From an uncultured Mollicutes bacterium (GTDB lineage: Bacteria > Bacillota_I > Bacilli_A > RFN20 > CAG-826), in the NCBI GenBank assembly GCA_900549975.1, contig URQK01000001.1, positions 32,045 to 96,044 on the forward strand: a stretch of 64,000 nucleotides of DNA, in the 5' to 3' direction. Both the position numbers and the translations under genes were made by a program. How positions within the stretch are numbered: position 1 is the stretch's first letter; the number at the start of each line of letters is the position of its first letter. The notes beneath the pieces are model-generated. The model ran no database searches and was not told the DNA's origin. It saw only the letters and a program-made list of their open reading frames with translations. Shown here in pieces: positions 9,511 to 19,095 of the stretch.

Positions 9511-10150
9511 CTATTATTTAGAATCACTTAAAGAAATAGAAGCATTAAACGGTAAACGCCCAACATTACTTTTACATGCTTGTTGCGGACCATGTCTTAC
9601 TTTTCCAATTAAATTTTTAAGTCAATATTTTGATGTTACTGTCTTTTATAATAACTCAAATATATTTCCAGAAAGTGAATATCAAAGAAGAAAAGATGAA
9701 CTTAAAAAATTTTTAGAATATTTCTATAAAGATTATAACGTGCGCGTAGAAGTGATTGAAACGCCTTATGATAATGATACGTATAACAAAGACTTAGAAC
9801 CATACAAAGATCAACCAGAAGGATTAGAACGCTGTAAGATTTGCTATACCAAAAGAATGGATGAAGCGTTTAAGTACGCTAACGAGCATAAGTTTGATTA
9901 TTTTACAACAGTTATGACTATTTCTAGGCAAAAGAATAGCCAAATTTTAAATGCTATTGGTAAAGAATTAGAGAAAAAATACGACTATACAAAATATTTT
10001 TATTCTGATTTTAAGAAAAACAAAGGCATAGATGAAGCACGTGAAATGCGTATTAAATATAATCTTTATCAACAACTTTATTGCGGTTGCAAGTATACTT
10101 ATCACAAGCAATTTTTAGTAAAAAATCATCAAAAAGAAGAACAAAAATAA
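9494..10150 (+). CDS. queH: Epoxyqueuosine reductase QueH
   Basis: About 218 residues. QueH is the non-QueG enzyme that reduces epoxyqueuosine to queuosine using iron-sulfur/metal cysteines. The motif LHACCGPC is near residues 28-35, '[14 protein letters not shown]' is in the middle, the conserved TISRQKN follows, and YCGC is near the end. All Cys ligands expected of the family are present. I prefer ATG 9494; an in-frame ATG at 9479 sits directly on GGAG and a TTG at 9473 also exists. It is the last gene of the queuosine operon. The window has no queCDEF, so preQ1 or queuine is presumably salvaged or made elsewhere. Confidence 0.93.
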   Translation: MEKKINYYLESLKEIEALNGKRPTLLLHACCGPCLTFPIKFLSQYFDVTVFYNNSNIFPESEYQRRKDELKKFLEYFYKDYNVRVEVIETPYDNDTYNKDLEPYKDQPEGLERCKICYTKRMDEAFKYANEHKFDYFTTVMTISRQKNSQILNAIGKELEKKYDYTKYFYSDFKKNKGIDEAREMRIKYNLYQQLYCGCKYTYHKQFLVKNHQKEEQK

Positions 10151-10155
10151 CGATT

Positions 10156-10184
10156 AAGCGAGTTGAAAAAACTTGCTTTTTTTG
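10156..10184 (+). terminator. Terminator of the queuosine operon
   Basis: AAGCGAGTT (10156-10164)/AACTTGCTT (10170-10178), one G-U pair, followed by TTTTTT. The 308 bases from here to rpsJ hold only the S10 promoter and leader, plus an AT-rich stretch. Confidence 0.8.
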
Positions 10185-10299
10185 TAATTTAAATTTTGCT
10201 TATAATAAAGATGCTTCCTTAAAAAACTAACAAAATTGTTCTAAAAATCGAGCTTATATTATAAATATAATATTTATTCAATAAATAGTGAAAAAATGC

Positions 10300-10328
10300 T
10301 TGACTATATAATGCGTTTTTGATAAACT
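10300..10328 (+). promoter_or_regulatory. Promoter of the S10-spc-alpha operon
   Basis: TTGACT (10300-10305), 17-base spacer, TAAACT (10323-10328). Good -35, moderate -10. Another TATAAT-like AT-rich stretch lies at 10255-10275. Confidence 0.55.
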
Positions 10329-10334
10329 TTCAAT

Positions 10335-10455
10335 GTTTGATGCTTGCGATGAAGTGCAAGGTTGCTGATACGCCGAAGGCTGTTGTCATGAATGAGGCGT
10401 TCAGGGAATTTACACGGAGCAACGTCTAAGCCTGATTTAGACAAAGGAGGAATTA
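10335..10455 (+). ncRNA. Structured S10-operon mRNA leader
   Basis: Nested pairings are clear: GTTGCT (10361-10366) with AGCAAC (10418-10423) encloses ACGCC (10370-10374)/GGCGT (10396-10400). A hairpin CTTGC (10343-10347)/GCAAG (10356-10360) precedes them, and GTCTAA (10424-10429)/TTAGAC (10437-10442) follows just before the RBS. The sequence CTTGCGATGAAGTGCAAGG and the segment TTTACACGGAGCAACGTC resemble leaders I recall ahead of rpsJ in other Bacilli. Likely autogenous ribosomal-protein control; the ligand is not identifiable here. Confidence 0.6.
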
Positions 10456-10458
10456 TTC

Positions 10459-10770
10459 ATGGCTAAAAGTAAAAAGATTAGAGTCCGCTTACAAGCTTAT
10501 GATCACAAATTAGTCGATGTTTCAGTCGAAAAGATCATTGATGCGGCAACTAAATCTGGGGCCAAGGTTGTAGGTCCTATTCCACTACCAACGGAAAAAC
10601 AAGTTTATACAATCTTAAGAGCTGTTCACAAATATAAAGATGCTCGTGAACAATTTGAAATTAGAACTCACAAGAGACTAATTGATATTGTTAACCCAAC
10701 TAAGGAAACAGTCGATGCATTACGTAGATTATCCTTACCAAGTGGTGTCAATATCGATATCAAGTTATAA
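10459..10770 (+). CDS. rpsJ: 30S ribosomal protein S10
   Basis: 103 residues, standard length. Typical S10 start '[16 protein letters not shown]' and C-terminal '[11 protein letters not shown]'. S10 sits in the 30S head and, with NusB, in antitermination complexes. It is the first gene of the S10 cluster, with RBS AAAGGAGG 8-9 bases before ATG, immediately after the structured leader. Confidence 0.98.
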   Translation: MAKSKKIRVRLQAYDHKLVDVSVEKIIDAATKSGAKVVGPIPLPTEKQVYTILRAVHKYKDAREQFEIRTHKRLIDIVNPTKETVDALRRLSLPSGVNIDIKL

Positions 10771-10784
10771 GGAGGTAAAACATC

Positions 10785-11471
10785 GTGAAACAAATAGTAG
10801 GACGCAAAATGGGTATGACTCAAGTCTTCGCTACTGATGGAACAATGTATCCAGTTACAGTTATCGAAGTTTTACCAAATGTCGTAACTCAAAAGAAAAC
10901 CGTCGAAAAAGATGGTTATGAAGCTATCCAAGTTGGCTACGAAGAAAAGAAAGAAAATCGTGCTAACAAAGCTGAAAAGGGTATCTTCGCTAAAGCAAAC
11001 ACCACACCTAAGTACGAATTAAGAGAACTTAAGGGTGATGAAATGGCTAAATACAACGTTGGTGATTCAATCACTGTTGATATTTTCCAAGCTGGTGACG
11101 TAATCGACGTTACTGGTACAAGCAAAGGTAAAGGTTTCTCTGGTGCTATTAAACGCTATGGCTACACAATCGGACCTAAAGGACATGGATCTGGCTATCA
11201 CAGAGGCTCAGGATCTTATGCAACAATCGGTAGAACAAACAACCGTATTCATCCTGGTAAGAAATCTGCTGGTCATCACGGTAACAAAACCGCAACTATC
11301 TTAAACTTAGTGGTTGTTGCAGTTGATGCATCAAAGAATGCTCTCTTAGTAAAAGGTGCAATTCCTGGACCTACAAAATCAATCGTTACAGTAAGAAGTG
11401 CTGTTAAAGCTCAAAAAAGTGCAAAAGTTATTAAGACTTTAGTAAACAACACTACTGCTGCAGCAGAATAG
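10785..11471 (+). CDS. rplC: 50S ribosomal protein L3
   Basis: 228 residues beginning with GTG (MKQIVGRKMGMTQVF), with GGAGG 9 bases upstream. The extended central finger 'KGKGFSGAIKRYGY ... GSGSYATIGRT' that reaches the peptidyl-transferase centre is conserved. L3 initiates 50S assembly. The C-terminus has a ~15-residue Ala/Lys tail beyond the usual end. Confidence 0.97.
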   Translation: MKQIVGRKMGMTQVFATDGTMYPVTVIEVLPNVVTQKKTVEKDGYEAIQVGYEEKKENRANKAEKGIFAKANTTPKYELRELKGDEMAKYNVGDSITVDIFQAGDVIDVTGTSKGKGFSGAIKRYGYTIGPKGHGSGYHRGSGSYATIGRTNNRIHPGKKSAGHHGNKTATILNLVVVAVDASKNALLVKGAIPGPTKSIVTVRSAVKAQKSAKVIKTLVNNTTAAAE

Positions 11472-11483
11472 TGAGGTATAACT

Positions 11484-12128
11484 ATGGCAGAGAAAGTAAA
11501 GAATGTTAAGGTTCCAGTCGTATCTATGACTGGCGAAAATGTTTCAAATATGTTACTTAAAGGTGAAGTATTTAACATTGAACCTAATAAATCAGTTATG
11601 TTTGATGCTGTTCAAGTTTATCAAGCTAACAAACGTCAAGCTACTGCAAAAACTAAAGTTCGTTCTGAAGTTAGCGGTGGCGGTAAAAAACCATGGAAAC
11701 AAAAAGGTACAGGTCGTGCTCGTGCAGGATCTAGCCGTTCTCCAATTTGGGTTGGCGGTGGTACCGTATTTGGACCAGATGGAAGACAAAACTACTCATT
11801 ATCAATGAATAAAGCAGCTCATAACTTAGCTCTTCGTTCAGCTTTATCTTTAAAAGTAAAAGAAAAAGCAGTTGTTGTATTTGATAAATTAGATTTAGCA
11901 GATGCAAAAACAAAAAATATGGTTAGTGTTTTAAAAGCAGTTAACGCTGGTAAAAAAGTTCTAATCGTATTAGATGAAGAAAACGAAAACGTTATTAAAG
12001 CTGCAAGAAATATTCCTGGCACAATGATTGTTCCAACTGATAATGTTTGTGTTTATGACTTATTAAATGTTGATACTGTCGTTGCAACAAAGGCAGCTAT
12101 CAAAGCAGTTGAGGAGGCACTTAAATAA
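11484..12128 (+). CDS. rplD: 50S ribosomal protein L4
   Basis: 214 residues. The tunnel loop KKPWKQKGTGRARAGSSRSP, which lines the exit tunnel near the macrolide site, is intact. RBS GTGAGG. The stop overlaps the rplW ATG by one base (TAATG). In many bacteria L4 represses this operon; no E. coli-type target is evident here. Confidence 0.97.
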   Translation: MAEKVKNVKVPVVSMTGENVSNMLLKGEVFNIEPNKSVMFDAVQVYQANKRQATAKTKVRSEVSGGGKKPWKQKGTGRARAGSSRSPIWVGGGTVFGPDGRQNYSLSMNKAAHNLALRSALSLKVKEKAVVVFDKLDLADAKTKNMVSVLKAVNAGKKVLIVLDEENENVIKAARNIPGTMIVPTDNVCVYDLLNVDTVVATKAAIKAVEEALK

Positions 12129-12466
12129 TGGCAAAGAAAACTCAAGAAGCCGCAGAAAAGCGCTTCGCAAAACCAACTAAAAAACAATTTGATGTCATTG
12201 TTCGTCCAGTTATCACTGAGAAATCAATGGCTATGGCTCAAAACCAAAACAAAATTGTTGTCGAAGTATTAAAGTCAGCTAATCGTGCTGAAATCAAAAT
12301 GGCTTTCGAATCAGTATTCCAAGTCAAAGTAAAAGAAGTCAACATTATTAACGTTGATGCAAAAGCAGCTAAAAGAGGCACACGTTATCCTGGAATGGTT
12401 CCTGGATACAAGAAAGCAATTGTTACACTTGCTGATGGTGAAGCCTTAGATTTATTCAAAGAATAG
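12128..12466 (+). CDS. rplW: 50S ribosomal protein L23
   Basis: 112 residues, slightly longer than the usual 95 because of a ~15-residue Lys/Glu/Ala-rich N-terminal extension before FDVIVRPVITEKSM. L23 lies at the tunnel exit and docks trigger factor and SRP. A 17-base near-palindrome (12467-12483) follows in the gap to rplB. Confidence 0.96.
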   Translation: MAKKTQEAAEKRFAKPTKKQFDVIVRPVITEKSMAMAQNQNKIVVEVLKSANRAEIKMAFESVFQVKVKEVNIINVDAKAAKRGTRYPGMVPGYKKAIVTLADGEALDLFKE

Positions 12467-12515
12467 TCCTTTATATATAAGGATATAGAAAATTTAAATA
12501 TAGGAGAAAGATATT

Positions 12516-13346
12516 ATGTCAATTAGAACATACAAACCGACGACTCCAAGCCGTCGCCAAATGACAAACTCGACATTTGAAGAAATTACAACAAGTACTC
12601 CTGAAAAAAGTTTATTAGTTAGCATTAAGAAAACTGGTGGTCGTAATAACAATGGCCGCATCACAACTCGCCATATTGGTGGAGGAAATAAACGTAAGTA
12701 CCGTCTTGTTGACTTCAAGAGAGTTAAAGATGGCATCGTTGCAACAGTTGCTACTGTTGAATACGATCCAAACAGAAATGCAAATATTTGCTTAATCAAC
12801 TACGTTGATGGTACAAAGTCTTACATCATTGCTCCAAAAGGAATCAAAGTTGGAGACAAAGTAGTATCTGGCGAAGCAGTTGATATTAAAGTGGGTAATG
12901 CCATGAACATTGGTAATATCCCTGAAGGTACCTTAGTTCATAACGTTGAACTTTATCCTGGCAAAGGCGGTCAATTATGCCGTGCTGCTGGTACAAGTGC
13001 TCAAGTTCTTGGTAAAGAAGGAAAATATGTTATTATCCGTTTAGCAAGTTCTGAAGTTCGTAAAGTATTAAATACTTGCCGCGCTACAGTTGGTGAAGTC
13101 GGTAATGAAGACTGGAACTTAGTCAACTTAGGTAAAGCTGGTAAAAATCGTTGGTACGGTGTCCGTCCAACAGTTCGTGGTTCTGTAATGAACCCATGTG
13201 ATCACCCACATGGTGGTGGTGAAGGTAAATGTCCTGTCGGACGTGATGCACCTCGTACACCTTGGGGTAAGAGAGCTCTTGGTGTTAAGACAAGAAACAC
13301 AAAGAAAGCATCTAACCGTTTAATCGTTAGAAGAAGAGACCGTTAA
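12516..13346 (+). CDS. rplB: 50S ribosomal protein L2
   Basis: 276 residues, full length. The C-terminal HPHGGGEGK motif, whose His lies near the peptidyl-transferase centre, is present, as is the SH3/OB core ([18 protein letters not shown]). RBS TAGGAG 9 bases before ATG. The 49-base gap after rplW is the largest in the S10 part of the cluster. Confidence 0.98.
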   Translation: MSIRTYKPTTPSRRQMTNSTFEEITTSTPEKSLLVSIKKTGGRNNNGRITTRHIGGGNKRKYRLVDFKRVKDGIVATVATVEYDPNRNANICLINYVDGTKSYIIAPKGIKVGDKVVSGEAVDIKVGNAMNIGNIPEGTLVHNVELYPGKGGQLCRAAGTSAQVLGKEGKYVIIRLASSEVRKVLNTCRATVGEVGNEDWNLVNLGKAGKNRWYGVRPTVRGSVMNPCDHPHGGGEGKCPVGRDAPRTPWGKRALGVKTRNTKKASNRLIVRRRDR

Positions 13347-13368
13347 TAGGCAAAGGAGGAAATGAAAC

Positions 13369-13662
13369 ATGGCTCGTAGTTTGAAAAAAGGCGCATTCTG
13401 TGATGAACACTTAATGAAAAAAGTTGAAGCACTAAATGCTGCAAACAAAAAAGAAATTATTAAAACTTGGTCAAGAAGATCAGTTATTTATCCACAATTC
13501 GTTGAACATACCTTTGCAGTTTACAATGGTCACGAACATATTACTGTTTATGTAACAGAAGATATGGTCGGTCATAAATTAGGTGAATTCGCACCTACTC
13601 GTACCTACAAAGGTCATACCGGACATACTGCAGAAGATAAAGCTGCAAATGCCGCTAAGTAA
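13369..13662 (+). CDS. rpsS: 30S ribosomal protein S19
   Basis: 97 residues. Typical [10 protein letters not shown] start and the core [24 protein letters not shown]19 binds the 30S head near the A-site finger with S13. RBS AAAGGAGG. The C-terminal tail is slightly extended ([12 protein letters not shown]). Confidence 0.97.
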   Translation: MARSLKKGAFCDEHLMKKVEALNAANKKEIIKTWSRRSVIYPQFVEHTFAVYNGHEHITVYVTEDMVGHKLGEFAPTRTYKGHTGHTAEDKAANAAK

Positions 13663-13675
13663 GGAGTGTTAGAAT

Positions 13676-14017
13676 ATGAAAGCAACAGAAGCAAAAGCAA
13701 CAGTTACATCAGTAAGAGTCACTCCTAGAAAGTGCCGCTTAGTTATCGATTTAGTTCGTGGAAAAGATGTTAAGGTTGCATTAGGAATCTTAGCTAATAC
13801 TAATAAATCTGCTACATCAATCGTAGACAAATTAATTAGATCAGCTGCTGCAAATGCTATCAACAACCACGAAATGGATGAAGATAAATTATACGTCGCT
13901 GAAATTTACGCAAATGATGGTCCACGCATGAAGAGATACTTACCTCGTGCTAAAGGATCAGCATCTGGCTTAGTAAAAAGAACTGCCCACATTACCGTTG
14001 TGGTCAAAGAAAGATAG
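13676..14017 (+). CDS. rplV: 50S ribosomal protein L22
   Basis: 113 residues. RVTPRKCRLVIDLVRGK at the N-terminus and the tunnel beta-hairpin 'GPRMKRYLPRAKGSASGLVKRTAHITV' are conserved without macrolide-resistance-type deletions. RBS AAGGAGTG 9 bases upstream. Confidence 0.97.
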   Translation: MKATEAKATVTSVRVTPRKCRLVIDLVRGKDVKVALGILANTNKSATSIVDKLIRSAAANAINNHEMDEDKLYVAEIYANDGPRMKRYLPRAKGSASGLVKRTAHITVVVKER

Positions 14018-14031
14018 GAGGAAGCAATTTT

Positions 14032-14703
14032 ATGGGTCAAAAAGTTAATCCAAATGGTATGCGTTTTGGTGTCAATCGTGATTGGCATTCAAGATGGTAT
14101 GCAAATAACCAAGATTTCGCAACCTTCTTAAACGAAGATATTAAAATCCGTGAATTCTTATCTAAAGCTCTTAAAGATGCTTTAGTATCTCACATTGATA
14201 TCGAAAGACAAAAAACCGAAACTAATAACTATATTAAAATTATGGTTCACGTCGCTCGTGTTGGCGTTGCACTCGGTCAAAATGGTGACAATATTAATGC
14301 TGTAAAAAAACAATTAAGCAAAATTTTAAAGAAACAAAAATTCGGCTTAGAAGTTGTTGATGTTAAAGAACCAAATCTTGATGCAAATATTGTCGCACAA
14401 ACAATCGCACGTAAATTAGAGGAACGTGCTTCATTCAGAACTGCTCAAAAAATGGCAATTAGAGATGTTCGTAAAGCTGGCGCAAAAGGCTGTAGAACAG
14501 TTGTCTCTGGTCGTTTAGGCGGTGCTGATATCGCTCGTAGCGAAGGTTATAAAGAAGGTATCATCCCTCTACATACACTTCGTTCTGATATTGACTATGC
14601 ATTAGCAGAAGCAGCAACTACCTATGGTCGTTTAGGCGTTAAAGTCTGGATTTGCCGTGGTGAAGTTCGCCCTGTTAAAAACGTAGTTAAGAAAGGAGAA
14701 TAA
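14032..14703 (+). CDS. rpsC: 30S ribosomal protein S3
   Basis: 223 residues with [14 protein letters not shown] start, KH domain around residues 40-110 ([20 protein letters not shown]) and C-terminal domain ([19 protein letters not shown]). S3 is part of the mRNA entry channel helicase. Preceded by AGGAGG within the end of rplV. Confidence 0.97.
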   Translation: MGQKVNPNGMRFGVNRDWHSRWYANNQDFATFLNEDIKIREFLSKALKDALVSHIDIERQKTETNNYIKIMVHVARVGVALGQNGDNINAVKKQLSKILKKQKFGLEVVDVKEPNLDANIVAQTIARKLEERASFRTAQKMAIRDVRKAGAKGCRTVVSGRLGGADIARSEGYKEGIIPLHTLRSDIDYALAEAATTYGRLGVKVWICRGEVRPVKNVVKKGE

Positions 14704-14708
14704 TTCAC

Positions 14709-15128
14709 ATGTTACAACCAAAGAGAGTTAAGTATAGAAGACCTCATAGTTTAAAATATGAAGGAAAATCTAAAGCTGGTAATGAAGTATCATTTGGTGA
14801 ATTCGGTCTCCAAGCTACTTCGGGAAATTACATTACCGCTCGTCAAATTGAAGCTGCTCGTATTGTATTATCAAGATATACAAAAAGAGGCGGCCAAGTT
14901 TGGATTCGTATATTCCCACAAATGGCAAAAACAAAGAAACCTGCCGAAGTTCGTATGGGTTCTGGTAAAGGTAGCCCAGAGTCATGGGTTGCAGTTGTTA
15001 AAACTGGCCGTGTCATGTTTGAAATTGGTGGAGTTGGAGAAGCAAATGCTCGTGAAGCACTTCGCTTAGCAGCTTACAAATTACCAATTAGAACTCGTGT
15101 CATAGCAAAAGAAGGAAAGGGTGAATAA
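14709..15128 (+). CDS. rplP: 50S ribosomal protein L16
   Basis: 139 residues. [14 protein letters not shown] start, [21 protein letters not shown] and [20 protein letters not shown] are standard. The Arg corresponding to the hydroxylated Arg81 region lies in GSGKGSP context. L16 contacts the A-site tRNA elbow. Five bases separate it from rpsC. Confidence 0.97.
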   Translation: MLQPKRVKYRRPHSLKYEGKSKAGNEVSFGEFGLQATSGNYITARQIEAARIVLSRYTKRGGQVWIRIFPQMAKTKKPAEVRMGSGKGSPESWVAVVKTGRVMFEIGGVGEANAREALRLAAYKLPIRTRVIAKEGKGE

Positions 15129-15130
15129 AC

Positions 15131-15328
15131 ATGAAATTAAGCGAAATTAGAGAGTTAAGCACTTCTGAACTTAATGAAAAAGTTTATCAATTGAAGGAAG
15201 AGTTATTCAACTTACGCCGTAAACAAGCTGTTGGACAACTTGAAAAACCTATGCAATTGAATTATATCCGTAAGGATATTGCCCGTATCAATACCGTTCT
15301 TAGAGAACGTGAATTGGGAATTAAATAG
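15131..15328 (+). CDS. rpmC: 50S ribosomal protein L29
   Basis: 65 residues, two antiparallel helices: 'ELSTSELNEKVYQLKEELFN' and 'YIRKDIARINTVLRERE'. It is adjacent to L23 at the tunnel exit. Starts 2 bases after rplP; the RBS (AAGGAAAGGGTG) lies inside that gene. Confidence 0.95.
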   Translation: MKLSEIRELSTSELNEKVYQLKEELFNLRRKQAVGQLEKPMQLNYIRKDIARINTVLRERELGIK

Positions 15329-15340
15329 GAGGACTGAAAC

Positions 15341-15604
15341 ATGGAAGAAAGAAATACCCGCCGTGTTATTCAAGGCGTAGTTACATCTGACAAAATGGAC
15401 AAAACAATTACTGTTTTAGTCGAAACTCACAAAAGACATCCAAAGTATGGTAAGAGAGTTAAATACGCTAAGAAATATTTAGCACACGATGAAAACAACG
15501 TTGCAAAAATTGGCGATGTTGTTACTATCATGGAAACTCGTCCTTTATCAGCTAGAAAACGTTATCGTTTAGTTGCTGTCGTAAACACAGAAAATGAAAA
15601 ATAG
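15341..15604 (+). CDS. rpsQ: 30S ribosomal protein S17
   Basis: 87 residues, OB fold. Core [20 protein letters not shown] and [18 protein letters not shown] with the end motif [14 protein letters not shown] primary 16S-binding protein. RBS TAGGAGG overlaps the rpmC stop codon. Confidence 0.97.
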   Translation: MEERNTRRVIQGVVTSDKMDKTITVLVETHKRHPKYGKRVKYAKKYLAHDENNVAKIGDVVTIMETRPLSARKRYRLVAVVNTENEK

Positions 15605-15618
15605 GAGGAAGATAAATT

Positions 15619-15993
15619 ATGATACAAACAGAAACAAATCTTGTTGTAGCAGATAATACTGGTGCTAAATCAGTTCGTGTCTTCCACTTATTCGGTGGTT
15701 CTCACCGTAAAAGTTCTGGCGTTGGAGACATTGTCTTATGCTCAGTAAAAGATGCTATTCCAAATGGAAAAGTTAAAAAAGGTGACATTGTTAAAGGTGT
15801 TATCGTTAGAACTAAAAAGGCTTATAACAGACCTGATGGTTCAACCATTAGATTTGATGACAATGCAATTGTTTTAATCAATGATGATGGTACTCCACGT
15901 GGCACACGTGTCTTTGGACCTGTTGCTCGTGAACTTCGTGATAAGGGCGATAAATTTATGAAAATCGTTTCCTTAGCTATCGAAGTCTTATAA
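15619..15993 (+). CDS. rplN: 50S ribosomal protein L14
   Basis: 124 residues (usual 122). [19 protein letters not shown] start, central [16 protein letters not shown] and C-terminal [24 protein letters not shown]14 contacts h14 of 16S rRNA and the silencing factor RsfS. RBS TAGGAGG. Confidence 0.98.
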   Translation: MIQTETNLVVADNTGAKSVRVFHLFGGSHRKSSGVGDIVLCSVKDAIPNGKVKKGDIVKGVIVRTKKAYNRPDGSTIRFDDNAIVLINDDGTPRGTRVFGPVARELRDKGDKFMKIVSLAIEVL

Positions 15994-16008
15994 TAGGAGG
16001 TAGCCAAA

Positions 16009-16317
16009 ATGAAAATCAAAAAAGGTGATAAAGTCATCGTTATCGCTGGCGCTGACAAAGGTAAAACAGGCGTTGTTCAAAAAGCATATCCTCGTTTAGA
16101 CCGTGTCGTTGTTGAAGGCGTTAACGTTCACAAAAAACATAAAAAACCTACACAAACTAACCCAGAGGGAAGTATTGTTGATATCTATGCTCCTATTCAT
16201 GTTAGTAATGTAGCACTTGTAGATCCAAAAACAAAGAAAGCAACACGTGTTGGCTATGAAGTTGTTAAGGGCGAAAAAGTCCGTGTAACAAAAGCTAGCA
16301 AGAGCGTTGTTAAATAG
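16009..16317 (+). CDS. rplX: 50S ribosomal protein L24
   Basis: 102 residues with the KOW motif '[20 protein letters not shown]' at residues 3-22, then '[17 protein letters not shown]'. A 50S assembly initiator at the tunnel exit. RBS TAGGAGG; the next RBS overlaps its stop. Confidence 0.97.
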   Translation: MKIKKGDKVIVIAGADKGKTGVVQKAYPRLDRVVVEGVNVHKKHKKPTQTNPEGSIVDIYAPIHVSNVALVDPKTKKATRVGYEVVKGEKVRVTKASKSVVK

Positions 16318-16331
16318 GAGGTTAGAGTATT

Positions 16332-16871
16332 ATGAATAGATTAAAAGAAAAATACACTACCCAAATCGTACCTGCATTAATGGAAAAATATCACTATGCT
16401 TCTGTTATGCAAGTTCCACACATCGAAAAAATCGTTATTAACGTCGGTGTTGGCGATGCAACTTCTAATGCTAAATTATTAGATGATTCAGTTGCAGAAT
16501 TAGCTCAAATCACAGGACAAAAACCTGTTATTACAAGAGCAAAAAAATCAATCGCTTCTTTCAAATTACGTGAAGGACAAGCAATTGGTTGTAAGGTTAC
16601 TTTAAGAGGAGAAAGAATGTATGAATTCCTTGATAAGTTAATCTCTATCTCATTACCACGTGTTAGAGACTTCCGTGGTATTAGCAAAAATGCTTTTGAT
16701 GGCCGTGGTAATTACACATTAGGCGTCAAAGAACAATTAATTTTCCCAGAAATTAGTTATGAAAAAGTCACTAAAGTACGTGGTATGGATATTGTTGTTG
16801 TAACAACAGCAAATACTGATGAAGAAGCATTCACATTGCTTGAATTAATCGGTATGCCATTCCATAAATAA
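16332..16871 (+). CDS. rplE: 50S ribosomal protein L5
   Basis: 179 residues. [19 protein letters not shown] start, [21 protein letters not shown] and [17 protein letters not shown] end. Binds 5S rRNA and forms bridge B1b with S13. RBS TAGGAGG. Confidence 0.98.
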   Translation: MNRLKEKYTTQIVPALMEKYHYASVMQVPHIEKIVINVGVGDATSNAKLLDDSVAELAQITGQKPVITRAKKSIASFKLREGQAIGCKVTLRGERMYEFLDKLISISLPRVRDFRGISKNAFDGRGNYTLGVKEQLIFPEISYEKVTKVRGMDIVVVTTANTDEEAFTLLELIGMPFHK

Positions 16872-16887
16872 AAAGGAGGACATCTAA

Positions 16888-17073
16888 ATGGCAAAAACAT
16901 CTATTAAGGTTCGTTGTGCGCGACCACAAAAATATGCAGTTAGAGAATACACACGTTGCGAACGTTGTGGACGTCCTCACGCAGTAATTCGTAAATTCAA
17001 ATTATGCCGTATCTGCCTTCGTGAATTAGCTTATAAAGGCGAAATTCCAGGTATGAAAAAGGCAAGCTGGTAA
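16888..17073 (+). CDS. rpsZ: 30S ribosomal protein S14, zinc-binding type Z
   Basis: 61 residues with both CxxC pairs (CERC at 24-27, CRIC at 40-43), the short zinc form. Ends PGMKKASW as usual. Together with zinc-type L33 and L36 in this window, it shows the organism keeps the zinc-binding paralogues at the main loci. RBS AAAGGAGG. Confidence 0.97.
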   Translation: MAKTSIKVRCARPQKYAVREYTRCERCGRPHAVIRKFKLCRICLRELAYKGEIPGMKKASW

Positions 17074-17093
17074 GCAAAGGAGGAAAATGAGTT

Positions 17094-17483
17094 ATGATGA
17101 CAGATCCTATTGCAGATATGCTTACAAGAATTCGTAACGCAAATGTGATGCGTCATGAATCAGTTACAATGCCAAGTTCAAACATGAAAGTGCATATTGC
17201 TGAAATCTTAAAAGAAGAAGGTTTCATTAACGATTTTATCGTTCTTGGCGATGTAAAGAAAGAATTAACTATTACTTTAAAATACGTTGGTGGAGAACGT
17301 GTTATCTCTGGTTTAAAGAAAATCTCTAAACCTGGATTACGTGTTAATGTCCCTGCTGACAAACTTCCACGTGTATTAAGAGGATTAGGTATTGCTATTA
17401 TATCTACTTCTCAAGGTTTAATGAGTGATAAGAAAGCCCGTGCCCTTGGCATTGGCGGCGAAGTTATCGCTTATGTTTGGTAG
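17094..17483 (+). CDS. rpsH: 30S ribosomal protein S8
   Basis: 129 residues starting [16 protein letters not shown]; the second Met (17097) could also be used. The C-terminal region [18 protein letters not shown] and GEVIAYVW is typical. S8 binds 16S helix 21 and in E. coli represses the spc operon. Confidence 0.97.
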   Translation: MMTDPIADMLTRIRNANVMRHESVTMPSSNMKVHIAEILKEEGFINDFIVLGDVKKELTITLKYVGGERVISGLKKISKPGLRVNVPADKLPRVLRGLGIAIISTSQGLMSDKKARALGIGGEVIAYVW

Positions 17484-17494
17484 GAGGTAACAGT

Positions 17495-18037
17495 ATGTCA
17501 CGTATTGGTCATAAAGTTATTGAAATACCTGCAGGTGTTACTGTTGATATTGATGGTAACCATGTTACAGTTAAAGGACCTAAAGGAACTTTAACAAATA
17601 CCTTTAATCCACATATTACATATAAAGTTGAAGGAAATACTATTACTTGTGTTCGTCCAGATGATACAATTGCTATGAAGACTATCCATGGTACAACAAG
17701 AGCATTACTTCACAATATGGTAGTCGGTGTTTCTGAAGGATTTAAGAAAAAATTAGAAATCGTCGGTATCGGTTATCGTGCTGCTATGAGAGGAGAAAAT
17801 TTAGTATTAAATATTGGTTATTCTCATGAAGTTGTTATCGTACCTGATGTTGGCGCAAAAATTTCTGCACCATCTGCTACAGAAGTAGTTGTTGAAGGCG
17901 CAGATCGTCAAGCAGTTGGACAAACTGCTGCAAGAATTCGTGCAGTTCGTGAACCTGAACCTTATAAAGGAAAAGGTATTAAATATACTGATGAGTTTAT
18001 TCTTCGTAAAGAAGGAAAACGTGCTGGTAAGAAATAG
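17495..18037 (+). CDS. rplF: 50S ribosomal protein L6
   Basis: 180 residues from ATG 17495 (MSRIGHKVIEIPAGV), the usual start, with TAGGAGG 6 bases upstream. An earlier in-frame start at 17477 lies inside rpsH and lacks an RBS. Two repeated domains; the C-terminal motif RAVREPEPYKGKGIKY, which touches the sarcin-ricin region, is intact. Confidence 0.97.
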   Translation: MSRIGHKVIEIPAGVTVDIDGNHVTVKGPKGTLTNTFNPHITYKVEGNTITCVRPDDTIAMKTIHGTTRALLHNMVVGVSEGFKKKLEIVGIGYRAAMRGENLVLNIGYSHEVVIVPDVGAKISAPSATEVVVEGADRQAVGQTAARIRAVREPEPYKGKGIKYTDEFILRKEGKRAGKK

Positions 18038-18058
18038 TCGGTAAGGAGGAAATGAAAC

Positions 18059-18415
18059 ATGATTAATAAAGAATCAAGACAAGTAGTTCGTGCAAGACGT
18101 CATGAACGTGTTCGTGCTAAAATTAGCGGAACAGCTGAAACACCTCGTTTAAGTGTTTATCGCGCAAATGCTAACATTCATGCTCAAATTATCGACGATG
18201 TTAAAGGCGTAACTTTAGTAAGTTCATCATCGGTTGCTCTTAAATTAGCAAATGGTGGTAACATTGAAGCCGCTCAAGCCGTTGGTAAGGACATCGGTGA
18301 AAAAGCCGTTGCCTTAGGTATAAAGAAAGTAGTATTTGATCGTTCTGGTTATGTTTACCATGGACGTGTCAAAGCTGTTGCAGAAGCCGCTCGTGAAGCT
18401 GGCTTAGAATTCTAG
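18059..18415 (+). CDS. rplR: 50S ribosomal protein L18
   Basis: 118 residues. The Arg-rich N-terminus and '[19 protein letters not shown]' plus the end '[20 protein letters not shown]' are typical. Binds 5S rRNA with L5. RBS AAGGAGG. Confidence 0.97.
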   Translation: MINKESRQVVRARRHERVRAKISGTAETPRLSVYRANANIHAQIIDDVKGVTLVSSSSVALKLANGGNIEAAQAVGKDIGEKAVALGIKKVVFDRSGYVYHGRVKAVAEAAREAGLEF

Positions 18416-18426
18416 GAGGAAAGAAA

Positions 18427-19050
18427 ATGGCAGAAGAAAAAGTAACACCAGTTGAAGAAACTGTGGTAGAAAATACTGAAAACACTGATTCAGAAAAAGC
18501 TCCTAGAGCTGATCGTCGTCCTCGTGGTGATCGTAAAGATCGCCGTGATGGTGGCCGTAGAGGCGATCGTAGAGATCGTCGTGAAAAACCTGAAAAGGAA
18601 TTCAATGAACGCGTAGTTGCAATTAACCGTGTAAGCAAAACAGTAAAAGGCGGACGCCGTATGAGATTTGCTGCACTTATGGTTATTGGTGATGGTAAAG
18701 GCCGTTTCGGTTATGGTACTGGAAAGGCTGGAGAAGTCCCAGATGCAATTAAGAAAGCTACAGAAGCTGCTAAGAAAAACTTGCTCCATGTCCATTTAGT
18801 TAAAGGCGGAACAATCGCTCATGAAATTAATGGTGAATTTGGTGCTTGCAAAGTTTTATTAAAACCTGCACCTGAAGGTACTGGTATCATCGCTGGTGGT
18901 CCAGTCCGTGCTGTCTTAGAATTAGCTGGCGTTAGAAACATTTACTCAAAAGTCTATGGCTCACGTACACCTATTAATGTTATTCGTGCAACTGTTAATG
19001 GTTTGAATAACGTTAAATCATACAATGTAGTCAAAGAATTACGTAAATAG
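18427..19050 (+). CDS. rpsE: 30S ribosomal protein S5 with a charged N-terminal extension
   Basis: 207 residues against about 165 usual. The S5 core begins near residue 58 ([20 protein letters not shown]), with the dsRBD-like domain and the fidelity region [13 protein letters not shown]. The first ~57 residues are low-complexity: acidic/Thr-rich, then a stretch of repeated RRDR/RRGDR units. The start is set by TAGGAGG right after rplR, so the extension is real in the sequence. Some other Bacilli have shorter extensions. Downstream, rpmD (L30) is missing. Confidence 0.96.
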   Translation: MAEEKVTPVEETVVENTENTDSEKAPRADRRPRGDRKDRRDGGRRGDRRDRREKPEKEFNERVVAINRVSKTVKGGRRMRFAALMVIGDGKGRFGYGTGKAGEVPDAIKKATEAAKKNLLHVHLVKGGTIAHEINGEFGACKVLLKPAPEGTGIIAGGPVRAVLELAGVRNIYSKVYGSRTPINVIRATVNGLNNVKSYNVVKELRK

Positions 19051-19095
19051 TTTATAACCAAAAATAAATCAATAATTTATAGGGAGGTGCAAGAT

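Noticed and set aside
12467..12483. Near-palindrome TCCTTTATATATAAGGA between rplW and rplB as a terminator
   Set aside because: Stem is short and AT-rich with no T-run, and essential co-transcribed genes follow.
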